Positions 14,781 through 21,028 of a stretch of DNA of 21,467 nucleotides are shown here, one piece after another (positions within the stretch are counted from its first letter, which is position 1; each line of letters opens with the position of its first letter). Location: contig CAZYZQ010000031.1 in NCBI GenBank assembly GCA_964652075.1, positions 1 to 21,467 of the forward strand, given 5' to 3'. This DNA is from CAZYZQ01 sp964652075 (lineage in GTDB: Bacteria > Bacillota > Clostridia > Oscillospirales > Oscillospiraceae). The position numbers and the translations under genes are program-made. The notes under the pieces are model-generated. The model was not told where the DNA came from. It saw only the letters and a list, made by a program, of their open reading frames with translations, and ran no database searches.

Positions 14781-16157
14781 ATGGAAAGTATCAAAGAACT
14801 GCTCTATGAGCCGAAGAACGGTTATGACCGGATCACGCCGGTGCAGGAGGCGGAGATGGAGGCTTACAGCGAGCGCTATAAGCATTTTCTCGATGCGGCC
14901 AAGACCGAGCGCGAAGCCGTGACAGAGATGGTGCGGCAGGCGGAGGCAGCCGGTTTCCGTGCCTACAATGGCTGCGAGCCGATTGCGGCGGGCGATAAGC
15001 TCTACCGCGTGAACCAGAACAAGGCCGTCACGTTTGTGGTGGTCGGCGCCGAGACGCTCGACAAGGGCGCGCGCATTTCCGCGGCACATATCGATAATCC
15101 CCGTCTCGATCTGAAGCCGAACCCGCTGTATCAGGACAGCGAGATGGCACTGTTCCAGACGCATTACTACGGCGGCATCAAGAAGTACCAGTGGCCGACC
15201 ATCCCGCTGGCGCTGCACGGCGTTGTGGTCCGGCAGGACGGCACGACCGTGAATGTCTGTATCGGCGAGGATCCCTCCGACCCGGTGCTCTATATCACGG
15301 ACCTTCTGATCCACCTGTCCGGCGAGCAGATGAAGGCGACACTGGCCGAGGGCATCAAGGGCGAGGCGCTGAATGTCCTGCTCGGCACAAAGCCGCTGGC
15401 AGGCGAGGAGGGCGACCGCGTGAAACTGGCCGTGCTGAAGCTTCTGCACGAGAAGTACGGCATCTGCGAGTATGACTTCCGCTGCGCGGAGCTGACCATG
15501 ACGCCCGCCGGCCCGGCGCGCGACGCCGGCCTGGACCGCAGCCTGATCGGCGCGTTCGGCCACGACGACCGCGTGTGCGCCTATGCGGCCTTTGAGCCGA
15601 TGCTGACCCTCGGCACGCCGAAGTACACCGCGGTATGCGTGCTGGCGGACAAGGAGGAGGTTGGCTCCATGGGCATCTCCGGGATGCAGTCGGCGGCGTT
15701 CGACACGCTGATGGAGGATCTGTGCGACGCGCAGGGCGTGAAGGTGCGCCGCTGCTTTGAGCACTCGATCTGCCTGTCTGCGGACGTGGTCAATGCCTAC
15801 GACCCGAACTACCCGGAGCCGACCGACCGGCTGAACAACGCGAAGGTCAACTACGGCATGGGCATCTGCAAATACACCGGCTCGCGCGGCAAGGGTGGCT
15901 CGTCCGACGCCTCCGCCGAGCTGATGGGCAAGGTGCGCGCCATGCTGGACGGCGCGGGCGTGATCTGGCAGACCGCCGAGCTGGGCAAGGTCGACGCGGG
16001 CGGCGGCGGCACCGTCGCGCAGTATATGGCCAACCGGAACATTGAGACGGTCGACGCGGGCGTCCCGGTGCTCTCCATGCACGCGCCCATTGAGCTGGTC
16101 GCGAAGCTCGACTGCTACGAGACCATGCTCGGTATGCGCGCACTCTACAACAGCTGA
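14781..16157 (+). CDS. M18 family aminopeptidase
   Basis: The 458-residue protein is a cytoplasmic dinuclear-zinc aminopeptidase of family M18 (aspartyl aminopeptidase/aminopeptidase I), which usually removes N-terminal acidic or neutral residues and forms large dodecamers. The metal ligands and catalytic residues can be placed: His103 with Asp105 in SAAHIDNPRLDLK, Asp262 in FGHDDRVCAY, the Glu pair 292-293 in DKEEVGSMG, Asp335 in LSADVVNAYDP, and His434 in SMHAPIELVAK. The dodecamer-forming insertion domain is at about residues 115-235. The ATG is preceded by AAAGGAGAC, which lies inside the end of coaE, so it is probably cotranscribed with prfA-tsaC-coaE. Codon use is very GC-rich and regular. 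A terminator follows. Confidence 0.95.
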   Translation: MESIKELLYEPKNGYDRITPVQEAEMEAYSERYKHFLDAAKTEREAVTEMVRQAEAAGFRAYNGCEPIAAGDKLYRVNQNKAVTFVVVGAETLDKGARISAAHIDNPRLDLKPNPLYQDSEMALFQTHYYGGIKKYQWPTIPLALHGVVVRQDGTTVNVCIGEDPSDPVLYITDLLIHLSGEQMKATLAEGIKGEALNVLLGTKPLAGEEGDRVKLAVLKLLHEKYGICEYDFRCAELTMTPAGPARDAGLDRSLIGAFGHDDRVCAYAAFEPMLTLGTPKYTAVCVLADKEEVGSMGISGMQSAAFDTLMEDLCDAQGVKVRRCFEHSICLSADVVNAYDPNYPEPTDRLNNAKVNYGMGICKYTGSRGKGGSSDASAELMGKVRAMLDGAGVIWQTAELGKVDAGGGGTVAQYMANRNIETVDAGVPVLSMHAPIELVAKLDCYETMLGMRALYNS

Positions 16158-16178
16158 TTTAGATATTACCGAAAACAG

Positions 16179-16226
16179 AAATCCGCCGGGGCCTGTATCA
16201 CACGATACACCCACCGGCGGATTTTT
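16179..16226 (+). terminator. Intrinsic terminator after the M18 gene, long two-tier hairpin
   Basis: An outer 11-bp stem, AAATCCGCCGG (16179-16189) with CCGGCGGATTT (16214-16224), encloses an inner 6-bp hairpin TGTATC/GATACA (16194-16209). The outer stem runs into a TTTTT tract, as expected for an intrinsic terminator. Confidence 0.88.
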
Positions 16227-16227
16227 G

Positions 16228-16404
16228 ATTCGTGCGCAGAGAGTCTGGTTTCCGCTTCGTAGGGAGCGGCGCCCCCGACGCTCCGCCGGAACGCACCGAA
16301 AGACAGCACCATCTCCCAGTAGGACATCTCCCGCTAAGCTCCCCCTCCGGGGGGAGCTGGCAGCGCCAAAGGCGCTGACTGAGAGAGGCTGCACCGAAAT
16401 TTTC
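16228..16404. repeat. Intergenic REP-like hairpin repeat region
   Basis: No gene is visible. Three inverted repeats lie close together: GGAGCG/CGCTCC around 16260-16285; AGCTCCCCC/GGGGGAGCT with a 4-base loop (16337-16358); and CAGCGCC/GGCGCTG with a 3-base loop (16361-16377), followed by ACTGAGAGAGG. Paired hairpins of this form are a familiar dispersed intergenic repeat in gut Clostridia; that identity is from memory of the pattern, and copy number cannot be judged from one window. Confidence 0.6.
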
Positions 16405-16409
16405 CTCTG

Positions 16410-16600
16410 CACTTCCATGTAGAACATCCCCCGTTTCTTGGCTCTCCACCTTTTAACAGGGTTCCCGCAAAAACTTCTGCTTTTGTGGGCAGAGGAAGAA
16501 TCAACGTCCCGCTGAGCTGGGCTGCTCGCAGACCAGCGAAGGAAGGACGGCGTATTCCGACGAGCAAGCCAAGAACGGGGGTTGTTCTATCGAGAGTGCG
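16410..16600. repeat. Inverted-repeat element, about 190 bp, MITE-like
   Basis: The left arm (16410-16442) read on the minus strand and the right arm (16568-16600) read on the plus strand both begin GCCAAGAA(A)CGGGGG and continue with TGTTCTA, then GTGC, with a few mismatches. The 125 bases between carry another hairpin (CCCGCAAAA with TTTTGTGGG, one G-U pair) but no coding frame. A third copy of the arm occurs at 20877-20912. The layout fits a small non-autonomous mobile or palindromic repeat. Confidence 0.55.
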
Positions 16601-16780
16601 TGTCAGGCCCATTTCAATGCCATACCATCCGGGTGATTTCTTTTCTGTTATTCTTTGATAAAATTACACCCTGCGCCAACTTTCACATTTCTGCACGTAA
16701 AAAACGTGAAAATCAACGAGAAATAATGAAAAACAGCAACTTTTCAACTGCGAAAAATGGAAGAAGGGGCATAGAGACAG

Positions 16781-16809
16781 TTGATAAATCACTGGAAATC
16801 CGATATAAT
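16781..16809 (+). promoter_or_regulatory. Strong promoter of the signal peptidase/surface-protein locus
   Basis: TTGATA (16781-16786) and a perfect TATAAT (16804-16809) with a 17-bp spacer. It lies in an AT-rich stretch unlike the GC-rich surroundings. The predicted start near 16816 gives a leader of about 217 bases before sipW. Confidence 0.8.
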
Positions 16810-16817
16810 TCTATCGG
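16800..16817. promoter_or_regulatory. Dyad over the -10 and start site, candidate operator
   Basis: CCGATA, six bases, TATCGG: a perfect 6-bp inverted repeat that covers the -10 box and the predicted start point. A protein bound here would block the promoter. No regulator gene is adjacent. Confidence 0.45.
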
Positions 16818-16922
16818 ATAGAACCTTACCAAAATTTTACACATTTTGCGTGGTGCGTCATATAAATAATAGAGGCATCTCCCACACGGGCACATAGAGG
16901 CGCGCTGAATTCACACAATATC

Positions 16923-16950
16923 CCAACTGTAGGCAGTTGGTGCTTGTTTT
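16923..16950 (+). promoter_or_regulatory. Leader hairpin with possible alternative pairing, attenuator-like
   Basis: A 7-bp stem CCAACTG/CAGTTGG with a TAGG loop (16923-16940) is followed by a T-rich TGCTTGTTTT, resembling a weak terminator. A second CCAACT at 16971-16976 can pair with the same AGTTGG (16935-16940), so two exclusive structures are possible. Structures are read directly; regulatory use is inferred. Confidence 0.4.
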
Positions 16951-16963
16951 AGGGAAGGAACAA

Positions 16964-17036
16964 ATGTCTCCCAACTAATGTATCATGTAGAATCCGGCTT
17001 GACACATTTAACATGAAAGAAGAGTCTAGTGAATGA
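16964..17036 (+). other. Chain of three mini-ORFs overlapping into sipW
   Basis: After a good AGGGAAGGAACAA site, ATG at 16964 opens a 4-codon frame (MSPN). Its stop overlaps the next ATG (TAATG at 16976-16980), which opens MYHVESGLTHLT. The stop of that overlaps a third ATG (ATGA at 17013), which opens MKEESSE. The last stop overlaps the sipW ATG (ATGA at 17033). The sipW start itself has only a weak GAAGAG site, so coupled re-initiation is possible. Chance in AT-rich sequence cannot be excluded. Confidence 0.35.
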
Positions 17037-17701
17037 ATAACGTAGAAAGCAAAGCAGACAGCAAAGCAAAGGATAAAGAGAAAACAGGCGTGCCGCATAA
17101 GGTTGCAACCGTCATTGCGTCAGTGCTCTGTGTGATCTTCCTTTTGATTTTGATCATCAACATCACGCTGATCATCCGCAGCCGTACGAATCCTGACAAG
17201 GTGCCGAGCGTGGGAGGAATCTTCCCCATGATTGTGCTGACGGACTCCATGTATCCGGAAATCCAGAGCGGAGATCTGATCATCTGCCGCACGTCGGACC
17301 CGGAGGATATCGCCGTTGGCGATGTGATCGCCTTCTTTGACCCGGCGGGCAACGGCAGCACCGTGGTTTCGCACCGGGTGATCGAGGTGACGCAGGAGAA
17401 CGGAACGCTTGCCTGGCGGACGAAGGGCGACGCGAACAATGTGGAGGACACCGCGCTCGTTCCCGCCGAGAAGCTTGTGGGCGTGTACCGCAAGCGTATA
17501 CCGGGCCTGGGCAACGTCGCGATGTTCATGCAGACCACGCAGGGCATGATCCTGTGCGTGATCTGTCCCATCATCCTGCTGGTCGGCTACGACATCATCC
17601 GCCGCAGGCGCTATGAGAAGTCCCGCAAACAGGACACCGACGCCCTCCTGCGCGAGCTGGAAGAACTCCGCGCCAAAGAGGCGGCGGAGGGGAAGGAATA
17701 A
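17033..17701 (+). CDS. sipW: ER-type signal peptidase I, SipW-like
   Basis: The 222-residue membrane protease removes signal peptides from a dedicated set of exported proteins. It belongs to the archaeal/ER-type branch (SipW), which uses a Ser-His pair instead of Ser-Lys: catalytic Ser72 in VLTDSMYPEIQSGDLII, His114 in STVVSHRVIEV (where bacterial enzymes have Lys), and the conserved acidic region TKGDANNVED (Asp133, Asp139). Transmembrane segments lie at about residues 24-49 and 171-189. The cytoplasmic tail after residue 190 is charged and probably coiled coil (LLRELEELRAKEAAE). The next gene encodes a TasA/camelysin-like protein with the matching type of signal peptide, as in the Bacillus tapA-sipW-tasA system. 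An in-frame stop lies directly before the ATG, fixing the start. Confidence 0.93.
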   Translation: MNNVESKADSKAKDKEKTGVPHKVATVIASVLCVIFLLILIINITLIIRSRTNPDKVPSVGGIFPMIVLTDSMYPEIQSGDLIICRTSDPEDIAVGDVIAFFDPAGNGSTVVSHRVIEVTQENGTLAWRTKGDANNVEDTALVPAEKLVGVYRKRIPGLGNVAMFMQTTQGMILCVICPIILLVGYDIIRRRRYEKSRKQDTDALLRELEELRAKEAAEGKE

Positions 17702-17746
17702 ATCCTGCCCCCTGCAAGCACCATCGATAGGACGGCCCCCGCAGGT

Positions 17747-17769
17747 GGCTCCCTTGCGTAAAGGGAGCC
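17747..17769. repeat. Hairpin repeat, also a possible weak terminator after sipW
   Basis: GGCTCCCTT, 5-base loop, AAGGGAGCC: a perfect 9-bp stem followed by TTTGAG. It has the form of a dispersed intergenic hairpin repeat in gut Clostridia and could also reduce read-through from sipW into the cargo genes. A second small dyad, TGAGAA/TTCTCA, follows at 17772-17789. Confidence 0.5.
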
Positions 17770-17845
17770 TTTGAGAACGTTTCTTCTCAGATATGGCATA
17801 GGAGACGCGCGCACGCGTTTGCCTCCTGAACATAATTGCTTCTAC

Positions 17846-17910
17846 CACGGCTGCCACACCGTGTTGGAATAGTTGCATGCGGCCGCATGGGCGGCTGGCC
17901 GGCTGCCGCC
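17846..17910 (+). promoter_or_regulatory. Structured leader of the TasA-like gene
   Basis: The 283-base gap between sipW and the cargo gene has no coding frame. It holds three consecutive dyads: CACGG/CCGTG (17846-17863), the perfect 14-base palindrome CATGCGGCCGCATG (17876-17889), and GGCGGC/GCCGCC (17890-17910). They lie 75-140 bases before the start codon and would fold strongly in RNA. No known riboswitch class was recognised, and no promoter with good spacing was found. Confidence 0.35.
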
Positions 17911-17984
17911 ACGACAGGTCCGGCCCACCCGGGAAGGGAAAGCCTCATACGGCCAATGCAAATAAAACGAGAAAGGAGATTTAC

Positions 17985-18793
17985 ATGAAAAAGAACAGAA
18001 TGATGCGGCTGGTTTCCGTCCTGCTGATCTGCGTCCTGCTGACGACCAGCATCATCAGCGGAACCTTCGCGAAGTACACCACTGAGGGTAGCGTGACGGA
18101 TACTGCGCGGGTTGCAAAGTGGGGAATAAAGATAGACGTGACTAGTGGCTTGTTTGCAATGACTTATAATAGTCCCGATACGACTACCCCAACTGTTACG
18201 GTATCTTCTTCCGACGACTCAAATTTGGTAGCCCCCGGTACCAGTGGTATTGGCCTTAACGTTAAGGATGCCGTTACCGGCACCCCGAGGTCTCTTACAG
18301 CGTGACGATCAAGCTGGATAACACATCTGCTAAAATGCCTAAGCTGAACTACACGCCGAAAAATGAAAGCGTGACTGATTATGAGCCAGCCAAGTTCAGC
18401 GTCTATAATGGAGAAACAGAGCTTAAATCGGGAATGAGCCTCAATGAACTAACAGAACCATTCAACAATGGATTGATAGTTTACAAGCACAATGTTAGAA
18501 ATAAGCAATATACAGTGAATGCTAATCTTAACAGCAATTTCGAAACAAGCAAGACACATTCGTCTAACAAGCCGGACATCAAGATCAAATGGGAATGGGA
18601 ATTTGAGAATACTAATGCCAATACAGCAAAGCTGAATAATCAATTGGACACCATCCTTGGCGATTTGGCGGCCAAACCGGATGCAACATTCACTGGCACT
18701 GGACTTCCCGATTCTATTGGCACCGTTAACGTAGGGAATTCCAGAACTGACGTTCAGCTGGTTTGGACGATCACCGCAACCCAGATCGACTGA
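17985..18793 (+). pseudogene. TasA/camelysin-like SipW-dependent surface protein, broken by a single-base frameshift
   Basis: The gene starts at an ATG with a perfect AAAGGAG site. The N terminus has a SipW-type signal peptide (basic MKKNRMMR, hydrophobic LVSVLLICVLL, then SGTFAKYTT), followed by the family-like SVTDTARVAKWGIKI and LVAPGTSGIGL. The frame runs into a stop at 18303-18305. One frame over, reading continues without a break: after TGTP, the codons from 18287 give EVSYSVTIKLDNTSAK and go on to a stop at 18791-18793. A missing G next to 18287 (CCCCGAGG where CCCCGGAGG is expected) explains this. Restored, the protein would be about 269 residues, secreted, with no C-terminal anchor, like a fibre subunit. 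The coding region is less GC-rich than its neighbours. It is either an inactivated gene or a sequencing error. Confidence 0.8.
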
Positions 18794-18813
18794 TCCCAAT
18801 TTCAAAAATATCC

Positions 18814-18847
18814 CTCACCCATCCCCAGTGCACGGGGGATGGGTGAG
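18814..18847 (+). terminator. Long hairpin after the TasA-like gene
   Basis: A perfect 13-bp stem, CTCACCCATCCCC with GGGGATGGGTGAG, closes an 8-base loop. No T-run follows, so it is more likely a mRNA-stabilising or partial terminator structure that separates an abundant first cargo from the genes after it. A further GC-rich dyad (CCGCGC/GCGCGG) lies near 18873-18892. No gene is seen in 18794-19007. Confidence 0.5.
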
Positions 18848-19007
18848 ATGTGACGAAACGGAATATTTCCCACCGCGCTTCGTGGCGGCGCGGCGGGGGA
18901 ATTTCCGGGATTGAAAAACGATAGAGTGAACAGGGAAGAGGAAACAGCCAAATCAGTTTCTTCTTCCGTATTCATTCACACCTGACATTATGATGGGGAG
19001 CTGCCAT

Positions 19008-20688
19008 ATGCGCAAAAACGGAACACAACAGAATATCCGGCGCACTAGGCGGAATGTCTGGACGATTGCACTGATTTTGGCGATCCTCCTGTCCCTCACG
19101 CTGTCCCTGCTCGGCGCGCATCTGCGCAAGCTGTCCGGCAAGGAGCAGAACGTCATCCCACTGTGCTGCGAGGGGGAGCAGGAGATCGGCCGGAAGGGCG
19201 GCGAGAGCTACATCCGGATGCAGGAGCGGCAGGCAATGCGGAACGGGCAGACGGGCTGGGAAATTGAGACCAGCGTGGATCTGTTCCAAACCGCCTATGC
19301 CAACAAAGACGGCGCGTTCACCGTGCAAAGCGGCGACGGCGAAAAGATCATCGCCCCCGGCACCGCCAACGCCTACGACTTCTCGCTGAAAAACACGACG
19401 GATATGTCCATGGACTACACCATGAGCGTGAGGAGCGTGTTTGACTTTTCCAATCGGGAGCTGCCGATGCAGGTGCGTCTGCGCAGCGGAGACCGGTGGA
19501 TTCTGGGCGGGAGGACGCATGGGTGCAGACCGGCGCGCTGCCCGACGTGAAGGAAACCGGCACCGTGGCGGCGAACAAATATGTTAACTATACCTTCGAG
19601 TGGCAGTGGCCCTAGGCGCGGATGCTACGCTGCTGCAGGCCGACCTGAACGACACGGCGATCGGCAACGAGGCAGCAAAGCAGGATGTGGAGTTCACGCT
19701 TGAAATCTCGCTGCTGTCCACGTTCACTCCTTACTTGACGCCCGACGAGCCAATGCCGGATCCTGATCCGACTCCGGATCCCGATCCAACACCCAATCCT
19801 GATCCGGGTCCGACCCCCGATCCTGACCCAATTCCTGATCCCCTTCCGGACCCCGATCCGCAACCAGATCCCAATCCGAACCCCGTTCCGGGGACTGATC
19901 TGCAACCCGATCCGACGCCCGTCCCGGGAACCGATCCGACCCCCAATCCGGGCACTGATCCGGATCCCGTTCCGGGTACAGATCCGGTGGAAGATCCGAC
20001 TGACAATCCGGGTACAGATCCGGCGGAAGATCCGACTGACAATCCGGGCGACGAACCAGGCACCGTTCCGGGCACGCCTTCGACTGTCGATCCCGGCACA
20101 GATCCGATCGACGAACCGGCCATCGAACCGACCGACGAGCCGACCGGAAAGCAACCGGCGCGGCGGTACTGCTGGCTCTGGCTGGTGCTTCTGGGACTGC
20201 TTCTGGGCTTCTTGATCTTCCTGCTGCTGTTCTGGCGGCGACCGGTGTATGTCACCGGCTTCGTGCCCGCCGAGGGCGAGCTGAAGCTCGGCAGGAAGAA
20301 GGACGAGCTGCGCCCCGACGGACGATTCGTGTTCCCGAGAGTCTGCATGGGCAAGCGCACCTTTGCGCTTGAAGAGGGCGAGTACCGGATCAAGCTGAAG
20401 CGCAAGAGAAAGCAGGAGGACGAAAAGCTTCTGGGCATTGCCTTTGAAGAAGCGGACGATCTTCTGACGATCTATATCGGCAAGCGGGTAAAGGCCATCG
20501 AGCTGTATCTGTTGCCGAACCTCGTCGTACGGCAGGATGACTGGGCCGCCATTGACAAGGATCACAATATCATCACGCCCCTGGGTGTAAAAGGGCCGGA
20601 CGATGACAACGAAAACGTGACCCCCGGCGGCCTGCACATCAGCAAGCACGGTGAGCTGGAGCCGGAAGAAGCCATCCCGGCGAAGTGA
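19008..20688 (+). pseudogene. Second TasA-like protein with long Pro/Asp linker and transmembrane anchor, two frameshifts
   Basis: The start at 19008 is set by GGGGAG 7 bases upstream. The N terminus is basic with a hydrophobic segment (about residues 16-33). A TasA-like region follows, with IIAPGTANAYDFSLKNT and MDYTMSVRSVFDFSNRELPM. The frame is lost at 19511 (GGCGGGAGG, one G short); the next frame reads EDAWVQTGALPDVKETGTVA and NYTFEWQWP, then meets TAG at 19613. A second missing base at 19614/19615 restores a third frame: GADATLLQADLND onward. From 19740 to 20150 the protein is a DPTP/PGTDP linker, then a transmembrane helix (CWLWLVLLGLLLGFLIFLLL), RR, and about 150 residues probably in the cytoplasm with mixed beta strands and a KRKRKQ stretch. 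The whole would be about 561 residues. As it stands only fragments can be made. Confidence 0.78.
19740..20150 (+). repeat. Low-complexity Pro/Asp/Thr linker repeat inside the second cargo gene
   Basis: About 137 codons encode variants of PDPTP, PGTDP and EDPTDNPGTDP. At nucleotide level there are many GATCC-based units and one clear 36-base tandem duplication (19981-20016 and 20017-20052, differing at a few positions). Such rods usually span the cell wall between a membrane anchor and a surface domain. The repeat stays in one frame over its whole length. Confidence 0.85.
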
Positions 20689-20693
20689 GAGAC

Positions 20694-20876
20694 ATGAAGC
20701 GAACGAAAAAAACAAAATCCGCCCTCTGGCGACGGCTCATTCTGGCGGCGCTGGGCGTCATTCTGGGTGTCAACACGTATCTTGCCAACGCAAGAGCGCT
20801 GGCGGGCAATCAGATGCCCATGGCATTCGGCTTCGGCGCCGCCGTGGTGCTGTCCGGCAGCATGGGACCGCGCTCC
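20694..20876 (+). pseudogene. Truncated second ER-type signal peptidase
   Basis: The frame starts 5 bases after the upstream stop (a GTG at 20685 is also possible). It shows a basic N terminus (KRTKKTKSALWRR), a transmembrane helix (LILAALGVILGVNTYLA), and then FGFGAAVVLSGSM, which is the active-site block of an ER-type signal peptidase with catalytic Ser56. Directly after this, where EPxxxxGDL should follow, the similarity ends and at 20877 a repeat begins that also occurs at 16568. The His and Asp motifs and the rest of the protease are missing. The frame runs on by chance to 21158, in part antisense to the DUF362 gene. The gene was probably cut by insertion of, or recombination at, the repeat. 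Confidence 0.72.
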
Positions 20877-20912
20877 GCCAAGAACGGGGGCTGTTTTATC
20901 GAGGGTGCGGTG
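20877..20912 (+). repeat. Third copy of the GCCAAGAACGGGGG repeat arm
   Basis: GCCAAGAACGGGGG, then CTGTTTTATCGAGGGTGCGG: matches the 16568-16600 arm in the same orientation with three substitutions and one extra base. It begins exactly where the second signal peptidase loses its family similarity. Confidence 0.75.
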
Positions 20913-20953
20913 CGAAATCCACCGCGCTGTTTACAGGTTTATAAATGGCATCG

Positions 20954-20987
20954 AAAAAGGGCATTCCCGGAAGATGGGAATGCCCTT
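20954..20987 (-). terminator. Intrinsic terminator of the DUF362 gene
   Basis: AAGGGCATTCCC (20957-20968) and GGGAATGCCCTT (20976-20987) form a perfect 12-bp stem with a 7-base loop. On the minus transcript the stem is followed by TTTTT, so it ends the DUF362 message; there is no good T-run on the plus strand. Confidence 0.88.
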
Positions 20988-21028
20988 GTGTATTTCTTGT
21001 TTGGAAAGCTTGTTCGCCTGCCGGACTC

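Noticed and set aside
14064..16427. Open frame of 787 codons on the minus strand opposite coaE and the M18 gene
   Set aside because: It is antisense to two clearly identified genes and arises from their GC-rich third positions; composition is Arg/His/Val-rich and no motif is seen.
16582..16821. 79-codon frame in the 16158-17032 gap
   Set aside because: It starts inside a repeat arm without a ribosome binding site, spans the promoter at 16781 and has no protein-like features.
16999..17004. TTGACA as a promoter directly before sipW
   Set aside because: No -10 element at 16-18 bp; the better promoter is at 16781-16809.
16816..17984. c-di-GMP riboswitch before sipW or the cargo gene
   Set aside because: Such switches control biofilm genes in Clostridia, so I looked, but the conserved GEMM-I or type II sequence blocks are not present.
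18280..18305. Programmed -1 ribosomal frameshifting as the cause of the broken cargo frame
   Set aside because: No X-XXY-YYZ slippery heptamer in the reading frame and no stimulatory hairpin directly after it; a lost base is simpler, especially with similar losses in the next gene.
19740..20150. CRISPR-like or tandem DNA repeat array
   Set aside because: The periodicity is that of a coding Pro/Asp linker kept in one frame; there are no unique spacers.
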